DNA of 64,000 bases from Garcia nutans (taxonomy: Eukaryota > Streptophyta > Magnoliopsida > Malpighiales > Euphorbiaceae), in NCBI GenBank assembly GCA_947685225.1, contig CANTUV010000026.1:54335501-54399500 (forward strand), given 5' to 3'. A program made the position numbers and the translations under genes. Shown here one piece after another: positions 1-12,092 of the stretch; within the stretch, counting starts at the first letter, position 1; each line of letters opens with the position of its first letter. The notes below the pieces were generated by a model. The model searched no databases. It worked only from the letters and a program-made list of their open reading frames with translations, and had not been told where the DNA came from.

Positions 1-13
1 AAATGGGAATTCT

Positions 14-3010
14 TTGACAGTAAATGTTGTTGGAAGTGTTAAGCTAGATGAACAATTGGTTCTAGAAGGGGTGCTTTGTATGCCAACTTTTAAATATAAT
101 CTTCTCTCAGTAACGAAGTTGAGCAAAAGTACTACTATAATCTTCATCTTCTATCCTACATTTTGTATATTGCAGGACCTGAAGACTAATAGAGTTGTTG
201 CAGTTGGACAAGCCAAGGGTAATCTGTACTTTCTTGATTCAGTTTCTTTTGATACACAGACTATTAAGAAGTATGTTTCTTTACTCAATTCAAGTCTTAC
301 TCTTAAACCAGTTTGTAGCATAAATAATGTTTCTACTGTTTCTCCTAACCGGCATAAGAGATTGGGACATCAGTCTTTGTTTGTGCAACAGAAATTGAAT
401 TTAATGAGTGGAAATAATAAAGGTTCTGATGTTTGTGAAATTTGTGCTAAATCTAAGCAAACTAGAGCCATTTTCTCTTCTAGTGATAGTCATAGCAATG
501 TTTTATTTGAATTGATCCATGTGGATGTGTGGGGTCCCTATAAACATTCAAGCATATCTGGAGAAAATTATTTTTTGACAATTGTCAAAAATTCTAGTAA
601 ATCAACTTGGACATTCTTGATACAGTCCAAAGATCAAGTCAGATATATTTTGTCCAAGTTTATTAAGATGGTTGGGAATCAGTTTAATGCCAAGATCAAG
701 TTTATTCGAACTGATAATGGTCCAGAGTTTGTAGGGAGGACTTGTCAATCTTTGATGGATGAATTTGGTATTATTCACCATAAAACTTGCACAATCTCCA
801 TAGCAAAATGGAAAGGCGGAGAGAAAACATAGACATTTATTGCAGGTTGCCAGGGCATTGATATATCAAGCTTCTTTACCTGCTGAGTTCAGGGGAGAAG
901 CAATCTTATATGCTACTTATATTATTAATCGATTGCCTACTGCTGTTTTAAATTGGAGGTCTCCTTATCAGGTACTTTTTAACAAATAACCTGATTTTCA
1001 GAAGTTGAGAGTGTTTGGTTTTTTGTGTTTCGCTATAAATACTTTGCCAACTAAGGATAAGTTAGCACCTAGGTCTTTCAAGTGTGTTTTTCTGGAGTTT
1101 GTTGCTGGTGTTAGGGGTTTCAAGGTTTATGACATGGAAAACATGAAGATATGTACTTCCAGAGACATAGTCTTTTATGAAGATCATTTTCCTTATCACA
1201 CCTTGTCTTCTAGCTCCTTGCAGACCACTATCCCAGTTCCAATTCTTGATGTTTACACCTACTACACCCACTACTCCTACTTTGCCAGTTCAGCCCTTAC
1301 CTACTTCTAATGCAACATAACTTCTACTGTTGCAACTACTTCACAGCCCACAAATATTTCTACTCATACTTCAAATTTTCCTATCTCTTCTTCTGATTTA
1401 ATCACTACCTCTAAGCAAGTCAGCTTTAGGCAAAATAAAAAACCTACTTGGCACCAGGATTATGTTTTTTAGTCAATTGCACTGTAAATCAGCATGTTTC
1501 TTTAAGTACACCACATATCCCTCACACATATCTTTTTTTATCAGTCTTCTATTATTGATGATGACTAGAATGAAAGCTTTAGAAAGAAATCAAACCTGGG
1601 TGCTAACCTCCTTGCCTACTGGAAAATCTGCCATTGGTTGTAAGTGGGTTTTCAAATTCAAACTTCATCCAAATGGGTCTGTAGATAGATACAAAGCAAG
1701 GTTGATGGAAAAAGGATATCACCAAGTGGCTGGAATTGATTATAATGACAGCTTTTCTCATGTAGTTAAGGTAGTTACAGTGAGAATTTTCTTCATTATT
1801 GCAGCAGCCAATAAATAGCCTTACAACAAGTTGATGTGAACAATGCCTTTCTTCATGGATTCCTTGAGACACCTCCAGAAGGCTACACTAAAGTAGAAAA
1901 AGGGCAAGTTTGTAAGCTTCAGCGTTTGTTATATGGGTCGAAGCAAGCTTCTAAATAGTGGAACACTGAACTAACCAATTTCTTATTACATTTTGGTTTC
2001 TGTCAGTCCATCCATGATAATTGTTTGTTTATTTATTCTAAGAATGGTGTGTTTCTTGCTCTCTTAGCTTATGTAGATGATTTATTGATTACCGGAAATT
2101 CAGAGGAGGCTATTGAGGATTTGAAGACTCAATTAGATGCAAAGTTCACCATAAAAGGTTTGGGTCCAACAAGGTATTTTCTGGGCTTAGAGGTTTTCAG
2201 GACCGAGGCTGGTATTTACTTGAATCAAAGGAAGTATGTGCTGGACATGTTGAAAGATACAGGCCTTTTAGGGTCCAAACCTAAGAGTATTACCCTTTCA
2301 AAAGGTATGCAGTTGCAATCTACCGATTCTGTTCTTCTTGAGGATCCACAAATGTATAGAAGCTTGGTTGGCAGACTCTTGTATCTTGGATTTACACTTC
2401 TAGATATCACCTATGCAGTTTAACAACTTAGTCCGCACGTTCAACATCCAAGGGAGATTCATCTCAAGTCAGCTCATCATGTTCTCAAGTATCTTAAGCA
2501 ATCTCCTTCTCTTGGTTTGTTTTTTCCAGCAAAGAATCAATTTCAGATCACAACCTATTGTAATTCTGATTGGGCTGCTTGCACAGAAACAAGAAGGTCA
2601 ATAACAGGTTTTTGTATTTTATTGAGCGTATCTCTTATTTCATGGAAGACAAAGAAACAAAGTACTATGAGTAAAAGCTCTACTTAAGCAGAGTATAGAG
2701 CCATGGCGTCCACTGTATGTGAACTTCAATGGGTTATGTATCTACTTTTAGATTTTCAAGTTCAGCCGACCTTACCAGTAAATTTGAAGTGTGATAATAA
2801 AGCTCTATGCATATTGCTGCGAATCCCGTTTTTCATGAGCGAACTAAGCATTTAGACATTGATTGCCACATTATTCGCGCCAAATTGAAGGTTTGATTGC
2901 TTCTGTTCATGTCAGTTCAGCTCTTCAAATGGCTGACATTTTTACTGAAGTATTGCCTTTTCCTTTGTTCTCTACTCTTTCTTCTAAGTTGGCTTTGGTT
3001 AATTGTCACC
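14..3010 (+). pseudogene. copia pol polyprotein remnant (element A)
   Basis: Broken pol polyprotein. The first piece (14-832) carries the gag-pre-integrase motif RHKRLGH, the zinc-binding CEICAKSK, and the integrase segments HVDVWGPY and RTDNGPEF. Integrase continues in another frame after about 795 and meets a stop near 987. The piece at 1005-1310 is the integrase C-terminal region (RDIVFYEDHFP type). RT begins near 1590 (GCKWVFKFK, DRYKARL), stops at 1816, and resumes at 2025-2423 with the catalytic YVDD at 2070-2081. RNase H pieces (SDWAACTETRRSITG, AEYRAMA) lie in shifted frames at about 2560-3000. With at least five stops or frameshifts it cannot encode a working polyprotein. It is of the same broad lineage as element C but clearly a different family. 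Confidence 0.9.
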
Positions 3011-3033
3011 AAAGTCTAACTTGAGGGGGGGGA

Positions 3034-3264
3034 CGTTGGAGTTATGCCCGTGTTAAGTTATTTTAGTTGTTAGGTTGTTACAAGGGTTAATTGTAATTAG
3101 CTAGTTAGGAGCTAATAGTAGAGTTTTGTTACTGTATAGCTGAGTTGTAGGTACACAACATTTTTCATTCTTTCTTTCTTTTCCATATAAGTAGTCAGAT
3201 GTATATTTCAAGTTCAGGAACGAGAAATATGTTCTTTATAAGCTCTGTTATTCGATAAGCATCA
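3034..3264 (+). repeat. probable 3' LTR of element A
   Basis: Directly after the G-run polypurine tract the sequence reads CGTTGGAG, one change from the usual copia LTR start TGTTGGAG. The candidate end at 3264 closes with CA. No second LTR copy is in the window to prove the limits. Confidence 0.55.
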
Positions 3265-5544
3265 CATACTCGCTGTTTGTGAAAACAAATATTGTTTGAT
3301 TGCTTGATCATTAATTGGTAGGTTTTTGTATATATATAAATAGTGGTTGATCTCACATATATTTAGTGATGTTCTCATCATTTAGTAGCAAAGAAAATGG
3401 AGGGCCTGGTTCAGTGCAATATATATTTTACTTTGTTGCAATATTTTGGAGGTTTTTTCAGACATTCATTCCCTTTTGAGATGCGTTTTGAACGTGAGAA
3501 TCTTATGTCTTTGAGATCCTTTTGCGCTTATGAGATCCTTATTTCTTTAAGATTTGCTGCTACGAATTTTTGTCTTTAAGATTTTTAAATTTCTATAGCT
3601 TATAGTCTTTTCTGCTGCATTATTTCTTGTTCTGCATTTCTCTGTTTATGCAGACTTTTGGTTTGTGTTCCCTGAGATTTTATTTCTATAATCAAAATCT
3701 TAGCTTTTTATTTGTGCTGGGGCTTGCGCGTGAGAATTTTAATTTGTCATGGAACTAATAAATTACTAATGCATTGTTATCGCATAGATGCCTCTTTTAT
3801 TAACACGTGTTATGGAGTATATTAACACCAAACATAAAGTTACTGGTAATGAAATAATTAAATATAAATCAGAAGTGAATGCTTAATTTCACCATCATTC
3901 AAAAGGACAATTACTGGAGTAAATTTCATATTTTACAAAATATGAGATATGGTCGTATCATTATCGAAATATAGAAATGGATTCATCAAATTAAAAGTCT
4001 CATTTTTTATTTGATGAATTATATTTTTTATATATATTTTTATATTAAACCGAAAATCGTAATTTCAATTTATTCTTATCTGAAACTAAAACTTTTAGTT
4101 TATAATAAGTTTTTTTTTAAATTCAGTGAAACTAAAAGTTAGAGTTTTGGTTTCACTTGAATTGTAAATTTTCACGTTGCATGATGTGGAAATCTGCAAG
4201 ACGTCTATGCATCAAGCATGTTGGCTTAGTCGGAAAAAAAAATTCTCAACTTTTCATGGAGATTTAAAAATAATAATTTTTTAAATAATTATTTTAAATT
4301 TTTTATGTAATACCCTAATAAATTTTCTACCTAATATCTTCCACTTAATGAATCTTCTCATTTTACTATCATTTTTCATTTACAAATTTATTTTTCCCAT
4401 TTTTCATCTTCTACTATATTACTATCTCAATTACTCAAGCAAAATCTCTGTACACATTATCCTCATGCAATCTCTCACTATAAATTCTTATTTTTTCATC
4501 TTCTCTTTATTTTATCCTAATTATTCAAATTCATTCTATGCAAAATACTCTTCATTTTCTACAAAATATTCTTCATTCTCTCTGCTAAATTAAATATTTC
4601 TCAAACCATTATCAAAAACAAATATTATATTTATTATAAACAAATTCTCTTAAGATAAATATTGCATTAACCTTAATTTTTTTTAATTTTTTATAAATTT
4701 ATAATTAATTTGTTGCATAATTTAAATAATTTTTTTGCAGAATTTTTTTTTATCATTTTAGAAGCATGCAAAGGTATTTATAATTTATAATAAATTATAT
4801 ATTTATTTGTTATATATAATGTGTTATTTTTACATATATATATTTTTGGTTATGTGTTGCAATTCTTATATTACTTTGTGTATTTTTTTCATAAATTTGT
4901 AATTATTTTTTTTAGAGTCGAGGACAAATGTTAAAAATTTTAAATGTAAATCATGCATTATGACCACAGTAAAGGCCTAAAAGGGTCATGATGTTTTTAT
5001 CAAATCAATCAAGCGTTAATCACCAGCAGCCTCAACACTTGTATCAAACTGATTACTACAATTAAAGTACTCAAACAGCTTTATCAACAAAGCAATTATA
5101 CTTACATTATGAAAATCAACATTGAGGATAACAAGACTAAATTTATCATAAATTAATCAAGCTAGGTCATACAGTAATGGACTATAGTATGATCTAGAAT
5201 CCAAAATTTACATTAGCTTCAAGCCCTATTTGATTTGTGCTTTACAAAAAATTAGAAAACAGGAAAAGCACTAAACATTATGGTAAAGAAGAATAATAAA
5301 TTTGTCTGTCTATTTCATTCAAGTTTCGAGTGTCATTGGCCTGCTGGGCTTGTTGCCAACCAAGGATGCAAGTAGTCAACGTTCAAGAGAGATTGATGAT
5401 GCGAATTCATGGAATTGGGGAGTTTGGAATTTTTGTTTGAGGATTTATAGAACTTTTGATTATATAATAATTGATAAAATAATTCTCTTTGATCAAAGAT
5501 ATTATGTTTATTTATAAATAATTCATGTAAAATAAAATATTGAG
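3265..5544. other. intergenic, nothing recognised
   Basis: AT-rich sequence with many homopolymer runs. Short open frames of 60-81 codons (for example 3397-3579, 4348-4593, 5302-5517) show no family motif, biased composition or start context and are not called. Confidence 0.6.
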
Positions 5545-5912
5545 CTCACTAAATTTTATTAACTAATTGATAAAATATTTTAAGAAGGAATAGGAAAAAT
5601 TATTTCACTAGAAAAAAAAATTATAAAATCATATATCAAAGAATAATTATAACTCTATTTTAGGATATAATTAAATAAAAAAGATATGTTATAAGAATAG
5701 TTTATATATTATTTAAATTATTTAAATAAAATTAAATTGTAATCAAATAAATTAATATTTTTTCTAATTAACTTTTTTAATATTTTATGATATATATATT
5801 ATAAATATAATTATATATTTTTTTAATAAAATATAATTTTAATAATATACCTTAAAAAATATATTTAAATATATTTTTAATAATTAATTTTTCTAATAAT
5901 CTATCAAATGGC
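5545..5912 (-). repeat. AT-rich dispersed repeat, copy 1
   Basis: Read on the minus strand this stretch follows the same order of short blocks as 9037-9390 on the plus strand, starting with CATTTGATAGATTA and ending near a GATAAAATATTTT block. The two copies are therefore inverted relative to each other. It is probably a small non-autonomous DNA element, but clean terminal repeats and target duplications were not found. Confidence 0.4.
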
Positions 5913-6173
5913 CATGTTTTTAGAGAATAGCTACTCCAGTAGTCCCGTTTATTATTTCTATTTCAATAGTACATTCTCTTTTTATTATTATTATTATTGT
6001 TATTTAATTTTCAATGATGTGGGCCAACCATAAAAGAAAAAATAATTTTTTAATAATTTGAACATGGCATGTCAGCGCCAAGGTTATGAGGATTGTACTC
6101 TTACACAACAGTTTTTTATAATTTTCCCTTTTTTATATATATATATGGAAGGAGGAAAAAAAACCTCAAGAGA

Positions 6174-6830
6174 TTACACGATTGTAAGAGACTCCAAGGA
6201 GGCCTTGCTGCAGCCAAGGTTTGATTCATCTGGCGGTTCTTCAAATATATGAGTACCGATTTGAAAGTTCAAAGCAAATGATACCGTACAATCTGCCGAA
6301 AAGTTGGCTTCTCGGTAGATATGGGAAATGGACACTTGCCAGCTTCTGTTGAGAATGCTCTTGATGCTTGAAACAAGTATCATATTTGCATTGCATGGGA
6401 CTTTACTTCCTTTTATTAGGTCCACTACACTTTTGCTTTCAGCTTCTACTTCCAATCTGCGGATGCCCTTATTCTAAGCCAAACTTAAACCTTGGTATAG
6501 TCCCCACAACTCAGCCTTGGTGATAGAACAAGTGCCGATGTTCATTGCAAACCCAGCCACCCAATTGCCATTAGAGTCTCGAAGAACACCACCAGCACTA
6601 GCATTTTGACGGTTGTTTTTTAAAGCCCCATCTGTATTGAGCTTGAAATGGTCTGCATAAGGTAAACTCCAGCCAATTATCTTGTTAGTTTTCAGTGAAC
6701 AGGTCCCTCGAAGGCTGTATCAATACTTTGAGCCATTTTGAATTCATGAACTCTACTAATAATATCCGAAGTGATATCATGGGTTCGCAGCTGTTGAAAT
6801 ACTTTAGTTATACTCGTTTATAATTTTGAT
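6174..6830 (-). pseudogene. LINE-type RNase H domain relic
   Basis: The minus strand encodes the C-terminal RNase H domain typical of plant LINE polyproteins. From about 6650 downward it reads KLNTDGA, then GGVLRDSNGNWVAGF, then KAELWGLYQGL, then VEAESKSVVDLI, and ends with REANFSAD. The first Asp and the AEL Glu are present. The third acidic position is Glu (VEAES) where relatives usually have Asp. A stop interrupts the domain at about 6475 (after QGLSLA). Weaker upstream similarity (IISRVHEFKMAQSI) reaches about 6830. No RT or endonuclease is nearby, so this is a 5'-truncated, decayed copy. Confidence 0.82.
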
Positions 6831-7964
6831 AAATGTACCAAGCTAAAAATTTTAATTGGTACTCGATTTGTTAAAATATTTTTATATAATTAGCCAATGA
6901 CATTTTAATTAGCTCTAAAAATAATATTTTTTAGTATAATGTATTTTATTGATGACATAATTTTATGATAAATGGGGATTCGTGAATTGGTATTCATTTA
7001 TTGTGATCCATGAGTCCATTATGCAGGCCTATTAGGCTGTAAATCTTTTTTTCTTTCTTTTTGAACATAGGGCTTAGTCACATTAGCTCACACCATTAAG
7101 GTCCAATTGTTTAATTGACGGAGAATTTATAAGGTGACTGAGGGTGCTGGGGGGATGGCTATCAAAAAAAATTTTTTTTTGTCACTTTTTGGATGCATAT
7201 CGGATAAACTCTTGCTCTTGTGCAGTAGTCTACAAACTATATAAGAGAGTTAATCAATTTAAATTGTCCATAGCTGATGGGTTCAAACTAAGATGGCTAG
7301 ATAGTTTTTGAGGGCATTTAAACTTGCGACCACATGGTCTTAGAACTCGCTATCTGACCATCCCAGCTTGGCATTTTCCCCTTATCAATAGCTTTTGTAC
7401 AGTGTTAGTTTTTTCTTTATTTATTTATATATTATTTTTCTTTATTTATTTTATTTAATGAAGGATGTTTTTAAATTAATTTGAACGTTAATCAATATTA
7501 AATTTTATCTGTAAATGAATTTAAATATATATCTCATGTTCAGTTTATACATAAAAAATTATTTTTTCAAAAAATATTGTCTTAATTTCATGAAAAGAAT
7601 AATAAATAAATACAAGAGTTAATTTTTTTATTCATCAGAAATCTTTTTTTTTTTGAATTGCCTTAAGAATTGAAGAGCCTTTCATAACGATAAAACGCAG
7701 CTAGTCATTTGTAATGGACCATATTTGACATATACTAACATGAGAGTGATTTTATGATGCAAAAGATTTCATGAGAGAGTTCACCTAATAAGGACATGAC
7801 AAAGAGATCTAAGCATTTTCACGGTTACAACTGACCAAACGTAAGATCCAATTTCGTTTGAATTAGCCACCACTGGAAACACCAAACCCACAGTCTCATA
7901 CAATGAATCACCGTTTTTCACATGGTCCCATTAAATAAATTAATGCACCACCAGTATGTCAGTT
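6831..7964. other. intergenic
   Basis: AT-rich, apart from a SINE-like segment at 7255-7375. No other coding or RNA signal seen. Confidence 0.55.
7255..7375 (-). repeat. SINE-like tRNA-derived head
   Basis: On the minus strand a segment shaped like a degenerate tRNA promoter appears: GGGATGGTCAGATAGCGAG resembles a box A region, and GGTCGCAAGTTTAAATGCCC about 35 bases on resembles a box B region, as in many plant SINEs. No clear tail or target duplication was seen, so this is tentative. Confidence 0.35.
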
Positions 7965-7981
7965 GATAATGTGAGACTGAA
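7965..7981 (+). repeat. left direct repeat bounding plastid insert
   Basis: GATAATGTGAGACTGAA, identical over 17 bases to 8392-8408 on the other side of the chloroplast-derived segment. Confidence 0.75.
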
Positions 7982-8391
7982 GGGGGTTGGTTTAATTTTG
8001 GACATATTTTGTTTGCTCTGCTCTTTTTCTTCGGATACATTTGGTACGGTGCTCGAACTTTATTCAGAGCTGTTTTTGGTGGTATTGATTCAAATTTAGA
8101 CGCTCAAGTAGAATTTGGAGCATTTCAAAAACTTGGAGATCCGACTACCAGAAGACAAGTAGTTTGATAAAATATTTGATCTCTTACTTTTTGCCTTTAT
8201 TTTCTTTTTGAAATTTGACATAGGGTACCGTATGCATCTTAATTTGAATCACCGCCTTTTCTTTGAATCTTTATCCGGGAGACGATCCCAAATAAACAGA
8301 TATGGAAGCTATAATTATAAACCTCGATTGAATTTATAAAAGTATTGGTTTATACATTCCTTTTAGTCTCAACCAAATTAAGTTCCAACTA
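7982..8391 (+). pseudogene. psbB-psbT (NUPT): nuclear plastid DNA insert: psbB 3' end and psbT
   Basis: This segment is chloroplast DNA moved to the nucleus. Reading from about 7986, the frame gives the C-terminus of the photosystem II protein CP47: [17 protein letters not shown], then [16 protein letters not shown], then [18 protein letters not shown], with a stop at 8165-8167. The spacer that follows resembles the plastid psbB-psbT spacer. At 8336-8372 comes the start of psbT (LVYTFLLVST), whose ATG has become ATA and whose next two codons also carry G-to-A or C-to-T type changes. The middle of psbT is deleted, and the tail AAGTTCCAACTA resumes just before the right boundary. Differences from typical CP47 (for example [11 protein letters not shown]) show decay without selection. 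It is non-functional in the nucleus. Confidence 0.9.
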
Positions 8392-8408
8392 GATAATGTG
8401 AGACTGAA
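8392..8408 (+). repeat. right direct repeat bounding plastid insert
   Basis: Second copy of GATAATGTGAGACTGAA; see 7965-7981. Confidence 0.75.
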
Positions 8409-9036
8409 CCTTCACTGCCAATTAAAGCAAGTAAAGTGGGCATCATAAATCCTTATTATTGTTTTTAACTTTTTATCTTATTTACTAACATTCATTTTTT
8501 TTTAGTTTACAACCTTATCATTTTCACCTTTATTTATGAATTTTACTAATTTAATTTTATAATTAATTTGGTTTTCATTTATGGAAAATAATGGATGAAA
8601 TGGCAAGAGAAAATAATAAGTTATTTATTATTATTAATGGCTTTGTCTGTGGAGGCTCCATACCACCACCAAAAATCCCAAAGCAATTCATGCTTTATTT
8701 GTGATTACACCTGACAATGGATCGGGCTTCGAGTCATAATTAGTAAGTAAAATTACACGGACGGGATGAATCTTTAAAAAATTTAATATTTTTTAAATCT
8801 AAATTTGGCTCATAGCCAAGCCTACTTGTGATGATGGAAAAATGGTCTAGTATTTAAAAGTAACGTTAAAATAATGTAAATATAGCTTAACTAAAAATTA
8901 AAAGAATAAAATAAAAGAATTATTTCAATAGCTACATGTATTTTTAAAATATTAAACGCTACTTATTTACATATTAATCAAAATCATCTTCTTTATTTTT
9001 AACAAAATAATTTAATAATAAATCTTCATATATAAA
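8409..9036. other. intergenic, nothing recognised
   Basis: AT-rich, no coding or RNA signal seen. Confidence 0.6.
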
Positions 9037-9390
9037 TCATTTGATAGATTACTGATAAAACTGGTTATGGGAAATATTTTTTATAGAAATATATTACTAT
9101 AATTATATTTATTAAAAAATTATATTATCATATTTAAAAGATATAATAAAATATTAATAAAATAAATTAAAAAATATTAATTTATTTAATTAATTATATT
9201 TTATTAAAAAATTTGAGTAATATTTTAACTATTTTTTATCATCTCTTTTCTTATTTTATTATATCATGGAATATGAATATAATTATCTTTTAATATAAGA
9301 TTTTATATTTTTTTTCAGTAAAATAATTTTTTTACTTTCTTAGATAAAATATTTTTTAACTTAATAGTAATTTATAAATTACTGGATCAA
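9037..9390 (+). repeat. AT-rich dispersed repeat, copy 2
   Basis: Second copy of the repeat at 5545-5912, in the opposite orientation. It starts with CATTTGATAGATTACTG and ends near AGTAATTTATAAATTACT. The two ends are roughly complementary, which suggests degenerate inverted termini. Confidence 0.4.
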
Positions 9391-9959
9391 TATAAATCTT
9401 AAAAATCAAACTCAAATTGATAACAAAAAAATCATACTAATCTTGAAGTTAATCATCTTTATAATTTTTCATTTCATATTTTTTTTTCTTTTATATACAA
9501 ATAAAAAGAAACATCGAGGAAGATACGACACCTGCCAATAAATAATTATTAATATATCACAACGCACCCTCCATAAAAAGAAAAAATTCACGATGCAATG
9601 ATCAATTATTATGAATACCTTTTTTTTCAAAAAAAAAATTATTATGAATACCTATAATTGAAATTGACGTGTCCCATTTCCCACTAGCCAAGAACGTCAA
9701 TAAATAAAAGGCAATATTAGAAGTTCAGAACTGTTTTTGTCTACGTTACATTATGGTTTGTGACTACAAATTTTGAGGAAAGTATTCCTCAAATTTTGTC
9801 ATTATTGTTTAATATAATATTAGTTAATGCGATCATACACAAAATAAAAAGTATTCGATATAATTTGGGTGTATATACTTGCGCTTATATTTATGTGAAA
9901 TCATCATCTATTGCTTCAAACGAATTATGTATTTGTGTACTAATATGGCAATAAATTCA

Positions 9960-10066
9960 ATAATTTTCCAATGGAACTGAAAATCAAATCCGAGACCATC
10001 TGGTCCCAAGCCATGGCGGTGCACGCTAAATGTATGAGCTAACTATTGCCACTGCGCCAATTTAAG
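9960..10066 (-). repeat. SINE-like tRNA-derived head
   Basis: The minus strand begins with TTGGCGCAGTGG, matching the RNA polymerase III box A consensus (TGGCNNAGTGG). About 50 bases further it reads GGTCTCGGATTTGATT where box B of plant SINEs would lie. The intervening GCCATGGCTTGGGACCA also resembles tRNA-derived SINE heads. The 3' limit is not defined. Confidence 0.5.
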
Positions 10067-10239
10067 TACTACAATTAGTGAGATCAGTCACCCTCTGCTT
10101 ATCGACTTACTTGGTCGATGCCATGTGCAATTGGGCGGGCACATTTCTAGCTTCGCTAGAAATGCATTGTTTTGAATTCCAAATTCGTTTCAATTGCTAA
10201 GTGAATTTGTTCTTTAATCTATTGATTGGATCTTCTCTT

Positions 10240-10264
10240 TGTGTGTGTGTGTGTGTGTGTGTGT
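10240..10264. repeat. (TG)n microsatellite
   Basis: About twelve uninterrupted TG units. Confidence 0.95.
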
Positions 10265-10835
10265 TCTTTTTGTCGAATTAGACATTGAATAAAGAGTGTA
10301 TATATAAGAGAAAATATAAATTAGCAAAATGAATTTGACAAAATATAAATTTGTTTGTCCATTTATAGAATTTATTTAATATATGATATTATGCAAATAA
10401 TAATATTGACTTAAAAAACAGAATCATATATACAAAGAAATAAATGCAATTTGCAAAACTACTCGCTCTGTTATAACTGTATCTGAATGTGAGTTTTATG
10501 ATTTAGATAACTTTGAAAAAGCATAAAATAAAAAAGAAAATAAAAAGCATATATATATATATATACATATAGAGCATGCTCAATTTAAATTGTTTTTAAT
10601 TCCGGGAAAAAATTAACTACAGAAGCCCGGTAAATGTTTTATTTTGTTCCCTTTTTGCTTGGGGCTTTTCAGTTTTCAGTGTCGGATTTTTTGGATGGAC
10701 ATAGCCATATATGGGACAACTGATCACTGGAATTATCAGCCGAGAAATGAGAATTACAACGCAGAATAATATAATATTCTATTATATTACTTCCAGCGGA
10801 GATTCGCTGCTCAGATTAACTTCACGGCGATATAA

Positions 10836-12092
10836 TTAGTCACCGGAGGTGGTTGGCTCCGGTTGATAAATCAAAGCACCAAGCTGGGGCCTTAGTATAT
10901 CATTCCAAATTTCATAGCCCGATGTCACATTCACCTCTTTTCCTTTGATCTCTACCACAACAAGTTGGTCGGTTAATGGGTAAATTTCAATTGCCATTAC
11001 AAAAGTACCATTGAATCTTTCCAATTTCATTCCCCAATTTTTCTTCTTCGTTACCCTAACCTTTTCAGCCTTAACAATCTCTTCCACTCTCTCGATTATC
11101 CTCGTCGGCGATTCGGAAGATACAAATCGTTCACTACAGGAGGAGATGTCGCAGTCATTGAACAAACAGGATAAATCAAAACCAGACGAGAATGAAATTA
11201 TGTCAAAAGCGTTCAAGCACTTTAGGTTTTCTTGTCCCTTGAAATCAAAATCCTCTAACTGTAATTTTACCTCCTTGTAATCCTTTTTAAACCATGGATC
11301 CCGGACAATCTCATCGATAGTAATCCTAGTCTCTGGATTCGTATCGAGTAACCGAGATAGGAATCGCCGTAAATCAGGAGATGTCCATCTTGGGAATTTG
11401 AACTGGCCATTGTAAATCTTCCGATACATAACCATTAGATTAGTGTCGTTGAACGGTAAATAACCAGCGATGAGAACATACAAAACTACGCCACATGACC
11501 AAACATCCACCTTAGCACCATCATAACCTTTCTTAGCTAAAATCTCGGGTGCGACATAAGCTGGTGTACCACATAGAGTGTGAAGCAAGCCGTCCGGCGG
11601 GATCTGATCCTTGACAGCACTGAGACCGAAATCCGAAACTTTCAAATCCCAATTCTCATCGAGAAGAAGATTCTCCGGTTTCAAATCTCGATGAAACACA
11701 CCTCTAACATGACAATATCCAACAGCCTGCATAAGCTGTTGAAAATACCGACGGCTGAGATCTTCACTGAATCGTCCTTTGGCAACTTTTGCAAATAGCT
11801 CGCCGCCTTTAGCAAATTCCATGACAAAGTAGATTTTAGTTTTGGTAGCCAGAACTTCCAAAAGCTTGACAACGTGAGGGTGGCGCAACCTGCGCATGAT
11901 AGAAATCTCCCTCTTAACATTGCCAATAAAGCCTCCTTTGACAACCTTTTGTTTGCTAACGGCTTTAATGGCCACGCTCTGCCCAGTACGAACATTTCTG
12001 GCATGATAGACCTTAGCGAAGGCTCCACAGCCTAATAGCTTTCCCAATTCATACTTTTCAAATAAACTAATCTCAGGCGAATCTTCCGTCAT
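10836..12092 (-). CDS. CIPK: CBL-interacting protein kinase, CIPK11/CIPK14-like
   Basis: A 418-residue Ser/Thr kinase of the SnRK3/CIPK family. These kinases are recruited and activated by calcineurin B-like calcium sensors and phosphorylate membrane transporters and other targets. The catalytic domain covers about residues 14-268: glycine loop LGCGAFAKV (20-28), ATP lysine K43, helix-C E62, catalytic HRD (134-136), DFG (154-156) and APE (181-183), with the activation loop between the last two. The regulatory region has the NAF motif that binds CBL (NAF at 294-296 within LNAFDIIS) and a PPI-like phosphatase-binding segment at about 331-358. The frame is uninterrupted, as in the intronless CIPK clade. 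The length is normal and every key residue is present. The start is the first ATG, followed by acidic residues as in relatives. N- and C-terminal parts resemble both CIPK11 and CIPK14, so orthology is not decided. A solo LTR lies 563 bp upstream of the start codon. Confidence 0.96.
   Translation of the reverse strand: MTEDSPEISLFEKYELGKLLGCGAFAKVYHARNVRTGQSVAIKAVSKQKVVKGGFIGNVKREISIMRRLRHPHVVKLLEVLATKTKIYFVMEFAKGGELFAKVAKGRFSEDLSRRYFQQLMQAVGYCHVRGVFHRDLKPENLLLDENWDLKVSDFGLSAVKDQIPPDGLLHTLCGTPAYVAPEILAKKGYDGAKVDVWSCGVVLYVLIAGYLPFNDTNLMVMYRKIYNGQFKFPRWTSPDLRRFLSRLLDTNPETRITIDEIVRDPWFKKDYKEVKLQLEDFDFKGQENLKCLNAFDIISFSSGFDLSCLFNDCDISSCSERFVSSESPTRIIERVEEIVKAEKVRVTKKKNWGMKLERFNGTFVMAIEIYPLTDQLVVVEIKGKEVNVTSGYEIWNDILRPQLGALIYQPEPTTSGD

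Larger units (their letters stand above)
1..3264 (+). mobile_element. Ty1/copia retrotransposon A, 5' part outside window
   Basis: This is the 3' portion of a degenerate Ty1/copia element entering from the left edge. The domain order seen is gag-pre-integrase, integrase, reverse transcriptase and RNase H, which is the copia order because integrase precedes RT. It is followed by a G-rich polypurine tract at about 3022-3033 and then a probable 3' LTR. The 5' LTR, primer site and gag are not in the window, so neither family nor target duplication can be checked. The right end (about 3264, at a CA) is a guess from the usual CA terminus. Confidence 0.88.
9391..10835. other. intergenic and 3' flank of the CIPK gene
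   Basis: Holds a SINE-like segment (9960-10066), a TG microsatellite (10240-10264), an AT microsatellite near 10547-10565, and the likely 3' untranslated region of the minus-strand kinase in its last 100 or so bases. A 64-codon open frame at 9760-9954 has no supporting features. Confidence 0.55.

Noticed and set aside
5302..5517. 71-codon frame at 5302
   Set aside because: Part (GLLGLLPTKDASSQRSREIDD) is less AT-rich than its surroundings, but no family was recognised and the frame ends in AT-rich sequence.
11011..11280. Plus-strand 89-codon frame within the CIPK gene
   Set aside because: It lies entirely antisense to well-conserved CIPK coding sequence and has no recognisable features.
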